Origin: Chloroflexota bacterium
GTDB taxonomy: Bacteria > Chloroflexota > UBA6077 > JACCZL01
DNA: 64,000 bases
Assembly: GCA_020845495.1 (NCBI GenBank)
Contig: JADLFM010000205.1
Location: 62,001 to 126,000 of the forward strand
Direction of reading: 5' to 3'
Shown: positions 26,594-33,690 of the stretch, piece by piece
Position numbering within the stretch: the stretch's first letter is position 1
Layout: each line of letters begins with the position of its first letter
The notes under the pieces: model-generated
What the model was told of the DNA's origin: nothing
What the model saw: only the letters and a program-made list of their open reading frames with translations
Database searches by the model: none
Made by a program: the position numbers and the translations under genes

Positions 26594-27164
26594 CGGCGAG
26601 GCAGTCCGCATCCTCCGCAAGCTGGCCGGCGATGCACTGGTCGTCTCCAGCCTCGGGACGCCTTCGTACCTGTTGAACGCGGCCGGAGACCGCCCCGAGC
26701 ACTTCTATCTTTGGGCGGCGATGGGCATGGCTTCGTCGGTCGGATTGGGGCTAGCCGTCGCGCAGCCGGACCGGCGCGTCGTGGTGCTGGACGGCGACGG
26801 CGCAGCGCTCATGAACCTCGGGAGCATGGTGACGGTCGGGTCGCGCGCGCCGCGCAACCTGCTCTGGATGATTCTCGAGAACGGCGCATTTCTGGAAACC
26901 GGCGGACAGGAGATCGCGACCGCCGCGAGCGCCGATCTGGTCCAGATCGCCCACGGAGCCGGCATCGCCCGAGCAGCGCGGGCCGAGGCGGCCGACGACC
27001 TGCGTGTCCTCATCGAGCGCGGCCTCGCCGAGTCGGGTCCGAGCCTCGTCGTCGCGCGGGTCGGACGCGATGGCAGCCGTGACTTCCCGCCTGTCGACCC
27101 CGTCCGGATCCGGCTGCGCTTCATAGACGCCCTGGCGGCTCGGTCCGAACCCTCATCGCGCTAG
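26586..27164 (+). CDS. Thiamine-diphosphate enzyme, PP-domain subunit (sulfopyruvate decarboxylase beta-like)
   Basis: This 192-residue partner carries the diphosphate-binding half. The ThDP motif starts at VVVLDGDGAALMNLG and ends at LENGAFLETGGQ, where NGA stands in place of the usual NN. The substrate-side YLWAAMGMASSVGLGLA is typical of sulfopyruvate decarboxylase beta (ComE) and phosphonopyruvate decarboxylase. GTG at 26586 is preferred; a TTG at 26577 is also in frame. The two genes overlap (start inside the stop region of the alpha gene), which supports a fixed subunit ratio. No coenzyme M or phosphonate genes are visible nearby, so the pathway cannot be named. Confidence 0.82.
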   Translation: MDSGEAVRILRKLAGDALVVSSLGTPSYLLNAAGDRPEHFYLWAAMGMASSVGLGLAVAQPDRRVVVLDGDGAALMNLGSMVTVGSRAPRNLLWMILENGAFLETGGQEIATAASADLVQIAHGAGIARAARAEAADDLRVLIERGLAESGPSLVVARVGRDGSRDFPPVDPVRIRLRFIDALAARSEPSSR

Positions 27165-27373
27165 CGTCCTTCGCGCACGTTCGAGCGCGCAGTAGGCACC
27201 ATATCTGGGGATCACCCGGAGAGTTTGCCGGGGACGTGTTGGCGGATGTTCGGAGGGGGCCGGGCTCACGTACGCTATCACCTCGAACGGGGTATCCTTG
27301 TCGTGTCAGCATCCCGGCGTGTCTCGGCACGAGTCACATGGATGGTGCTGGCGGTCGACGACGGAGCCCGGCG

Positions 27374-27718
27374 ATGGAGCGGCAACGCGGCGGCAATACC
27401 TGGAGCATCTGGCGCTCGTTCCTGCTTACCGCTGGATACGGTGCCCTGCTTTACCTCACCGACGCGCCGAGCGGTGAATCCTGGCTTGGCGAAGCGACCG
27501 GCATCCCCTGGTTCGATGCGGTCCTGGGGGTGATCCTCGGTCTCTATGTCTGCTCGCATCCGGCCGCCAATGCGATCGACTTGCTCTACCTGCACCGTGG
27601 CCCAATCTTGCACATGTCGTCCAGAATGGGCGGCCTTGGCTGGGTCGCGCTGAATGTGGCGGCGATGGCGGTGGGGCTGCTCGTCATCGTGGTCGGGACG
27701 ACCCGGCTGGTTCGGTAG
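27374..27718 (+). CDS. Small membrane protein, function unknown
   Basis: A 114-residue protein with three hydrophobic segments: SIWRSFLLTAGYGALLYLT, WFDAVLGVILGLYVCSHPAA and the C-terminal VALNVAAMAVGLLVIVVGTT. I do not recognise the family. The middle segment ends in CSHPAANAIDLLYLHRG, with Cys, His and Asp residues that could sit at the membrane surface. The ATG at 27374 has GGAG at 27363-27366, seven bases upstream. It follows the ThDP genes by 209 bases and is probably separately expressed. A small hairpin lies just after it. Confidence 0.65.
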   Translation: MERQRGGNTWSIWRSFLLTAGYGALLYLTDAPSGESWLGEATGIPWFDAVLGVILGLYVCSHPAANAIDLLYLHRGPILHMSSRMGGLGWVALNVAAMAVGLLVIVVGTTRLVR

Positions 27719-27732
27719 GCGACAGTCAAGTA

Positions 27733-27751
27733 CCACCTGCTACAGCGGTGG
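27733..27751 (+). terminator. Short hairpin after the small membrane protein gene
   Basis: CCACCTGC pairs with GCGGTGG around a TACA loop with one bulge, starting 15 bases after the stop codon. There is no T run, so this is a weak terminator candidate. Confidence 0.3.
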
Positions 27752-27963
27752 CTTGTGAGCGGCGGCACGGCGAGATTCAACAGCATCCCTCGCGACAGGC
27801 AACTTGACGGACTGCCCGCCGGCCAACGACGATGGCCAGACTGACGCCTGTTGACACGCCCTCACCTTCCGGAGAGGCGCTGCCGACGTTCACTCAGTAC
27901 GTTTCTTGGTAGATCGGTCAGTGCGAGACGCAAGCGTACCCTCGCACCCGGGAGCCGCCCACC

Positions 27964-29013
27964 ATGCTGATCCTTGCACATCGGGGCGCGTCGGGATACG
28001 CGCCGGAGAATACCTGGGCCGCATTCGAGCTCGCTCACCAGATGGGGGCGAATGGGATCGAGACGGATGTCCAGGTCTCGCGTGACGGCGTCCTGATCCT
28101 GATCCATGACCCGCGCGTCGACCGTACGACCGACGGCAGCGGCGCCGTCGCCGAGCTTCGCTGGTCCGAGTTAGAACGCCTTGACGCTGGCCGTTGGATG
28201 GGCGAGCAGTGGGCCGGTCAGCGCATCGTTCGGCTTGGCGACTTTCTGGACTGGTGCTTCCCTGCCTCCGAGGTCGCGAGTCGAGCGCTTTCGCCGGCTG
28301 CCCGGCACGGTCCCGGCGACACGATGGGCGAAGGCGCGGCCCGGCGGGGCGCTGCCGACGGTTGGCCCGGGGGGCTGGCCGGGAAAGGCGCCCGTGCCGA
28401 CGACTCACCGAAGCCAGACTCCGAGAAGACCGGGGTGAGTGGAGCCGGTCTGCCCCAGGACAACCTGGGCTTCACGATCTGCCTGGAGGTGAAAGCGCCG
28501 GCCGCGGCCGCTCCGCTCACCTCGGCGCTGGCAGCGCGTGGCCTCACCGACCGTACCAACCTCCAGATCACGTCGTTCGACTGGGAAACCGTCCTCCGGC
28601 TGCGCGCTGGCCTGCCCGGTCTGCTCTCCGGCTTCTTGACGCCGCGCTTCGACAGCGCCGAAATCGTGCGGGTCGCTGAGGCGAAGCTCGGCCAGATCTG
28701 CCCGCGCGCCGACGTGCTCACGGCCGAACTGGTCGGCGAGGCTCACGCTCACGGCCTGGAAGTCCGCGCCTGGGGTGTTCGCACGCGCGACGACCTTGCG
28801 CGCGTGTTCGCGACGGGAGCTGACGGCACCACGCTCAACTGGCCCGATTGGGCCGCCGAGTTGGCTTCCGGGACCACGATCCAGGCCACCCCCGGCGAGC
28901 GTGCGGCCAGAGCGTCTGACCGGCGTCTACCGCCGCACTTGCCGGCTCCGCCATCGCCGCTCGGCCCCGACGACGCCAACCCACCCAGGACTGGGCCGGG
29001 CGCACCGATGTAG
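27964..29013 (+). CDS. Glycerophosphodiester phosphodiesterase family protein
   Basis: The enzyme family cleaves glycerophosphodiesters to glycerol-3-phosphate and an alcohol. The N-terminal catalytic region is standard: LILAHRGASGYAPENTWAAF, GIETDVQVSRDGVLILIHDP with the Glu-Asp metal ligands and second histidine, and RTTDGSG. A stretch of about 65 residues rich in Gly, Ala and Pro (about residues 103-168) is inserted between LGDFLDWC and the next conserved strand CLEVK, and the C-terminal 35 residues are also Pro/Arg-rich. The catalytic core is therefore complete but decorated. GGGAG at 27950-27954 precedes the ATG. No signal peptide is seen, so it should act in the cytoplasm. Confidence 0.88.
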   Translation: MLILAHRGASGYAPENTWAAFELAHQMGANGIETDVQVSRDGVLILIHDPRVDRTTDGSGAVAELRWSELERLDAGRWMGEQWAGQRIVRLGDFLDWCFPASEVASRALSPAARHGPGDTMGEGAARRGAADGWPGGLAGKGARADDSPKPDSEKTGVSGAGLPQDNLGFTICLEVKAPAAAAPLTSALAARGLTDRTNLQITSFDWETVLRLRAGLPGLLSGFLTPRFDSAEIVRVAEAKLGQICPRADVLTAELVGEAHAHGLEVRAWGVRTRDDLARVFATGADGTTLNWPDWAAELASGTTIQATPGERAARASDRRLPPHLPAPPSPLGPDDANPPRTGPGAPM

Positions 29014-29208
29014 TCTGGCTCCGGTGGCGCCCAGAAACCCCCATCCCCAGGAAGCCCGCAGGAAGTCCACAGGAAGTCTGCGGAAGCCCGCTCGCTCCCG
29101 GCCGCTTTGCGCATCCGAGGGGATTCGTGGAGGACACAGCGGGCGTCCGGGCGGGCGGCAACTGGTCCGGGCGGCAATCGGCCGCGCTCCGCTATACTGG
29201 ACCGAGCA

Positions 29209-29285
29209 CGGGGCGTAGCGCAGTCTGGCAGCGCGCATGGTTTGGGACCATGAGGCCCCCGGTTCGAATCCGGGCGCCCCGACCA
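29209..29285 (+). tRNA. tRNA-Pro (anticodon UGG)
   Basis: The 77-base sequence folds as a tRNA. The acceptor arms CGGGGCG and CGCCCCG pair, the anticodon stem CATGG/CCATG encloses TTTGGGA with anticodon TGG, and the T loop reads GGTTCGAATCC. The CCA end is encoded. TATACT at 29193-29198, eleven bases upstream, is a likely -10 element; no good -35 element is visible. Confidence 0.97.
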
Positions 29286-29306
29286 CGCACTCGGTCGGGA
29301 GGCCGC

Positions 29307-30575
29307 GTGGCTCATAGCTCCCCTCTACGCCGGCCCGCACGGCCGGCCTGTGCGGGCCGCCCGGTCCCGCGCCTCATCGCCGTCGCCTGCGTCGTGCTGC
29401 TGGCCGTCGCCTGCTCGGGCGCGCCGAGCCTGCCGATCTCCTTCGGTCCCACGCCGACGCCGACTGAGAAGCAACTCAAAGAGGCTACGAAGGTCGCCGC
29501 CGCCGCTACCACCGACGCGCGCAAGGCCGCGCCAACGGCCACGCCCTACCCGGCTATTCAGGATCCAGCCAACGCCATTGCGCCACGCTCGACCGTCTAC
29601 GTCGGGGCTGTTCAGATGCCGGTCGGGCTGACGTTCGCGCCGGACGGCCGCCTTTTCTTCAGCGAAGCGTTCGACGGCGCCGTTCGGATTGCCGAGCCGG
29701 GCGACGGCGTGGGTCAGGTGCGCGAGCGGCCATTCGTGAAGATGGACATCGCTAAGGGCCCCGAGACGGGTATGCTCGGGATAGCGATGGACCCGGACTT
29801 CGTCCACAATCACTGGGTGTACATCTACTATTCGGAGCCCGATCCGAAGCGGAAGGACCGGGTGCCGCTGCGGAACCGGGTCGTCCGGTTCACCGAGCGC
29901 GATGGCGTCGGCACCGACCTGACGGTGATCCTCGACAACATCGGTATCTCGCGCGAGGGCCGCCACAATGGCGGGATCATGGGATTCGGCCCGGACGGGA
30001 AATTGTACGTCACCGTCGGCAACGCGCAGGAGCGGGCTTACCCCCAGGATTTGAGCAAGCTCAACGGTAAAGTGCTCCGGCTCAATCCGGACGGCTCGGT
30101 GCCAGACGACAATCCTTTCCCCGGTTCACCAGTGTACGCCTACGGCTTCCGCAACCCGTTCGGGCTGACCTTCCAGCCGGGCACCGGCACGGTATTCGTG
30201 ACCGAGAACAGCGGCGACCACGACGACGAAGTGAACCGCGTCGTGCCCGGCGGCAACTATGGCTTCCCCGAGTTCGAGGGGCCAGGCGGCGATCCTCGCT
30301 TCATCGACCCTGTCTGGAGCTCGGGCACGAAGACCATCGGGCCGACAAACCTGACCTTCTACACCGGCGATCAGATCCCGCAATACAAGAACGACCTGTT
30401 CTTCTGCGCCGTTAATACCGGCACGCTGATGCGGCTGCGGCTCCAGGCGCCGGATGACAAGCAGGTGGAGGCAGCCGAGGAGGTCGCCAACAACTGCCAC
30501 CTCGGCGTGACGAACGGGCCCGACGGCGCGCTCTACTACGCCTCGATCGCGCAGATCTTCCGCCTGGGCCGGTAA
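29307..30575 (+). CDS. PQQ-dependent sugar dehydrogenase-like lipoprotein (GSDH/soluble glucose dehydrogenase family)
   Basis: The 422-residue protein has a lipoprotein signal (LIAVACVVLLAVAC, lipid-modified Cys36), a Thr/Pro/Lys-rich linker, and a six-bladed propeller of the glucose/sorbosone dehydrogenase family. Typical blade motifs are MPVGLTFAPDGRLFFSE, GRHNGGIMGFGPDGKLYVTVG with the catalytic-type histidine, GFRNPFGLTFQPGTGTVFVTE and GNYGFPEFEG. Members oxidise sugars or alcohols with pyrroloquinoline quinone, but many homologues have no proven activity. GGGAGG at 29297-29302 supports the GTG at 29307, which lies only 21 bases after the tRNA; the frame running through the tRNA is not coding. 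It would act outside the membrane. Confidence 0.87.
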   Translation: MAHSSPLRRPARPACAGRPVPRLIAVACVVLLAVACSGAPSLPISFGPTPTPTEKQLKEATKVAAAATTDARKAAPTATPYPAIQDPANAIAPRSTVYVGAVQMPVGLTFAPDGRLFFSEAFDGAVRIAEPGDGVGQVRERPFVKMDIAKGPETGMLGIAMDPDFVHNHWVYIYYSEPDPKRKDRVPLRNRVVRFTERDGVGTDLTVILDNIGISREGRHNGGIMGFGPDGKLYVTVGNAQERAYPQDLSKLNGKVLRLNPDGSVPDDNPFPGSPVYAYGFRNPFGLTFQPGTGTVFVTENSGDHDDEVNRVVPGGNYGFPEFEGPGGDPRFIDPVWSSGTKTIGPTNLTFYTGDQIPQYKNDLFFCAVNTGTLMRLRLQAPDDKQVEAAEEVANNCHLGVTNGPDGALYYASIAQIFRLGR

Positions 30576-30642
30576 TCAGGATCCTGGGCCGATAGTCGAG
30601 ACTCTGTCAGGCTACGCGGCGGTCACGCTCTCGACCTTCACT

Positions 30643-30748
30643 TCTCCCATTGGGAGAGGTCGCGCACAGCGAAGGTGAGGGGGTCTTGCAACTGCCCATG
30701 AGCTTTCGAGTGACCCCTCACCCCAGCCCTCCCCCAGCGGGAGAGGGA
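30643..30748. repeat. Dispersed REP-like palindromic element
   Basis: Outer arms of the TCTCCC/GGGAGA type enclose an inner pair, GGTGAGGGGGTC (30674-30685) and GACCCCTCACC (30712-30722). Sequences of this CCCTCACCCC/GGGAGAGGG kind are common dispersed repeats in GC-rich bacteria. The element reaches the 3' end of the neighbouring minus-strand gene, whose last residues look repeat-derived. A related, shorter copy lies at about 40020-40058. Confidence 0.6.
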
Positions 30749-30750
30749 AC

Positions 30751-32805
30751 CTACGACCGCACGGCGAAGGTTGTTGATGAGTGCGAACTCTCATCTTCTT
30801 CTTCTCCGTCTTCACCTCCGTGGCCCCCATTCTCGCCGAGGGTGCTGTCCAGACGGGCGACGGCGTACGGCAGGAGCTCCAGGTCGAGGCAGCCGTTCGG
30901 CGCGTCTCGATGGTGCCCCGGGTCGCTTCGGAACGCCTCTGGTTCGCGCATCGCGGCCAGAGCCGTATGCTCGTCCAGCAGACGGATGGCGACGGGCGAG
31001 GGCAGTCCTCGAACGGTGACCTGCTGCTCGTAGGGTGTCAGGTTCGCGAGCAGCAGCCGAACCTGGTCACCCTGGCGCAGGGCGAGGCCGGCGACCGTCA
31101 ACGGGTCGCCTGGGGTGACTGAGAGTATGTCGGCGTCGGCGTACTCCAGCACGTCGGCAAGGACGTGGTAGAGCGGAAACGCGCCACCCGGTACCGAGTG
31201 GAAGCGGTCTGGATCCAGCGAGCCGGTCGTCGCTTCGAGGACGCCGCGTGCCCCAATCGTCTCGTAGTAGGTCACGCTCTCTGCGCCTGCTTTGGCGAGG
31301 CTGGCGATACTGCCGAGCGTCCAGCCTGCGCCGAGCAGCGACATCTGCCGAACGTCGATGGGCGAGGTCCGATCCCCGATCTCAGGCGCGGGCTCGGTCG
31401 ACTCGGCGACGGCATTGAAGCGCGGACGCAACGTCACCGGGCTGACCACGACCGGGAGTCCACCGGACCGCGCCCGCGCGCACTCGACCGTCCACGCCTG
31501 GGCCTGTAACGTCTCCACCAGCGAGGTATTGTCGAAGGCGTGGACCTGGGGCGTGATGGTGTAGCAGACAGCGTCGAGGAGGTGGACCGGCGGACGGCCT
31601 CGATTCAACTCGGTGAAGTTCGCGTCCGTGCCCGAGACGAACGCCGCCTCCGGTGCGTAGGCCCGCAGGATCGTCCGCGCCCGTCCTAGCCGTGCCTCGC
31701 TCGCCGTGGCGCTCGTGGCAGCGTCGAAGACGAGCCAGCGCCGAACGCTCGGCCGCTGCGCTCGCAGGATCCGGTCGACGCGCTCGATCTGGTCGTCCAG
31801 GTCGTCGGGCGTCAGGAAGATAGCCGCTTCGATCGGGACGCCAAGCTCGGCGGCGCGCTCGACCCCACGTCGCAGCCGGATGCCAAGGTCTGGATCGTTC
31901 AGGTGCAGGTCGACGCGCAGGTGCGCGAGACCGAGCGCGATCAAGCGGGCACGCTCCCGGGCGCCAAGCTGATCGCCGCCAGCGTCGGCGCCCAGCCCGA
32001 GCGACGGTAGCCGCCCAATAGCCGGCGCCTCGGCATCCAGGGTGACCTCGAGTGGAGGCGGCCAGAAGCCGGGCGGCGTTAGCTCGTCGGCATCGGCGCC
32101 AGTCTCGACGAGCGTCAGGGTCACCGATTGGCGCACGCGGGTGCCGGCCTCGACGGTGACGGGGCGAGGCAGACGCAGCGGCGTGCTGTAGGTCTTGAAC
32201 GAGGCGTCGGTCCAGTTCCGCTGATCTTCCATCTCGAAGGTATCACCCTCGAAGCGGATCGAGGCGACGAGCCCTGGTACGACGTCGTGCACGAGAGTGC
32301 CGAGATCCTGCACCGGCTGGTGGGGCGAGATCGTTCGCGGGAAGACGGCCAGCGTGGCCGTGCCGTCCACCTTGCGAGCCAGGAACGGCGTACCGGCCAC
32401 GCTGTCGCCCGGGTGGAGGAAGCAGATGCCGATGCGGTTTCGAACGAACGTGCTCCGGGCCTCGCCATCAAGGGCAAAGGTGACAGTGCCGTCCTCCTCG
32501 CCGGCGATGGTGACGCCAGCCGCGAAGTCGACGTCCCGCCAGCGGAACTCGCCGAGGTATCTGATACGGAACGCCCGCTCCTGCTGCTCGACGGATAGGC
32601 CGGTCACCCGCAGCGGCGGGGTCCGCCAGTTCCGGTCCCGCACCGCGACGTAGATACGACGCACGATCTCCTTGTCGCCGTAGCGCACGTAGCGTAGGTC
32701 GCCGTTTTCGAGGATCATCGTCAACGGCCCGGCCCGAAGCGGGGTCCGGAGGGGCGGCGCCTCGTCCTGGCCGTCGAGGAGCACCTGTCGCGGCAGATCG
32801 GTCAT
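30751..32805 (-). CDS. D-apionate lactonase-like protein
   Basis: This 684-residue protein resembles the ApnL family, described as hydrolysing D-apionolactone in apiose breakdown. The pattern I recognise is the N-terminal LRAGPLTMILENGDLRYVRY, a beta-rich first half, and a TIM-barrel-like second half with SGTDANFTELNRGRP, YTITPQVHAFDN and VSPVTLRPRFN. The match is by memory of the family style and is moderate; the domain could serve another sugar lactone or glycoside. The ATG at 32805 has a GAGG nine bases upstream; a longer frame exists. The final 25 residues after LDSTLG are acidic and run into a REP-like element. It is divergent from tenA. No other apiose pathway genes are adjacent. Confidence 0.55.
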   Translation of the reverse strand: MTDLPRQVLLDGQDEAPPLRTPLRAGPLTMILENGDLRYVRYGDKEIVRRIYVAVRDRNWRTPPLRVTGLSVEQQERAFRIRYLGEFRWRDVDFAAGVTIAGEEDGTVTFALDGEARSTFVRNRIGICFLHPGDSVAGTPFLARKVDGTATLAVFPRTISPHQPVQDLGTLVHDVVPGLVASIRFEGDTFEMEDQRNWTDASFKTYSTPLRLPRPVTVEAGTRVRQSVTLTLVETGADADELTPPGFWPPPLEVTLDAEAPAIGRLPSLGLGADAGGDQLGARERARLIALGLAHLRVDLHLNDPDLGIRLRRGVERAAELGVPIEAAIFLTPDDLDDQIERVDRILRAQRPSVRRWLVFDAATSATASEARLGRARTILRAYAPEAAFVSGTDANFTELNRGRPPVHLLDAVCYTITPQVHAFDNTSLVETLQAQAWTVECARARSGGLPVVVSPVTLRPRFNAVAESTEPAPEIGDRTSPIDVRQMSLLGAGWTLGSIASLAKAGAESVTYYETIGARGVLEATTGSLDPDRFHSVPGGAFPLYHVLADVLEYADADILSVTPGDPLTVAGLALRQGDQVRLLLANLTPYEQQVTVRGLPSPVAIRLLDEHTALAAMREPEAFRSDPGHHRDAPNGCLDLELLPYAVARLDSTLGENGGHGGEDGEEEDESSHSSTTFAVRS

Positions 32806-32881
32806 GCGGGCGTACCTCGTGTGCGTGTTGGGCGGTGCGTTCTCGCCCGCGCCATACGCTTCCCGGACCATAATAGGCGGT

Positions 32882-33586
32882 ATGACCGAGCGATTCACCG
32901 ACCGACTGCGCCGGCTCGCCGGCCACGCCTGGGAAGGGCAGCACGAGCATCCGTTCGTCCGTGGGATAGGGGCGGGCACCCTGGACCTCGAGCGCTTCGC
33001 CTACTGGGTCCGCCAGGACTACCTCTACCTGATCGAGTATTGCCGGCTGTTCGCGCTCGGAGCCGCGCGGGCGCCCGACATGGAGACGCTCGCGCGTTTC
33101 GCCGACCTCTTGCAGGCGACGGCTCGCACCGAGATGGACCTCCATCGCACCTATGCCGCCCGTTTTGGTATCAGGCTAGCCGACCTCGAGCGGGAGGTGA
33201 TGGCGCCGACGACCCGCGCTTACACCGACTTCTTGTTGCGCGTTGCGGCGATGGGCGACTTTGCAGAGCTTGCGGCAGCACTCTTGCCGTGTACCTGGGG
33301 CTTCTCCGAGATCGGCCAGCGGCTGGGCCAGGAGTCTCGTCCCGCCGACGACCGCTACGCCGACTGGGTCACCATGTACGCCGATCCGGACTTCGCGGCG
33401 CTCGCCGACTGGTGCCGTGATCTCGTCGACCGCCTCGGTGACGAAGCCGGCCCATCCGTGCGCGCACGGATGGAGCGGGCGTTCGTCACGAGCGTTCAGT
33501 ACGAGTGGCGCTTCTGGGAGATGGCGTGGACCCTGGAGCGCTGGCCCGACGAGGTGGCGGGCCAGCAGGCGGCCCTGCCGAGTTGA
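32882..33586 (+). CDS. tenA: TenA/thiaminase II family protein
   Basis: TenA enzymes hydrolyse thiamine or its degraded pyrimidine to salvage hydroxymethylpyrimidine. The 234-residue helical protein carries both catalytic landmarks: Cys137 in LLPCTWGFSEIGQRL and Glu208 in VQYEWRFWEMAW. Other family features are HPFVRGIGAGTLDLERFAYW and QDYLYLIEYCR. The ATG at 32882 follows AGGCGG at 32874-32879. No thiamine biosynthesis genes or TPP riboswitch are visible beside it, so its use in vitamin salvage rather than in another role is inferred from the family only. A block of 14-bp tandem repeats follows the gene. Confidence 0.9.
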   Translation: MTERFTDRLRRLAGHAWEGQHEHPFVRGIGAGTLDLERFAYWVRQDYLYLIEYCRLFALGAARAPDMETLARFADLLQATARTEMDLHRTYAARFGIRLADLEREVMAPTTRAYTDFLLRVAAMGDFAELAAALLPCTWGFSEIGQRLGQESRPADDRYADWVTMYADPDFAALADWCRDLVDRLGDEAGPSVRARMERAFVTSVQYEWRFWEMAWTLERWPDEVAGQQAALPS

Positions 33587-33634
33587 GCCGGCGATCGAGG
33601 TAGGCCGCTCACGGCGGGCAGGCTACGGGCAGGC

Positions 33635-33690
33635 AGGCCGATTACGGCAGGCCGATTACGGCAGGCCGATTACGGCAGGCCGATTACGGC
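33635..33690 (+). repeat. Tandem repeat, four perfect copies of 14 bp
   Basis: AGGCCGATTACGGC is repeated four times without a mismatch. The stop codon of the minus-strand ABC exporter gene (33684-33686) lies inside the last copy, so that protein's end is set by repeat sequence. Perfect identity suggests recent expansion. Confidence 0.9.

Noticed and set aside
29127..29306. Coding extension of the sugar dehydrogenase through the tRNA gene
   Set aside because: The tRNA is complete and well folded, and a lipoprotein signal begins after the GTG at 29307 with a good ribosome site.
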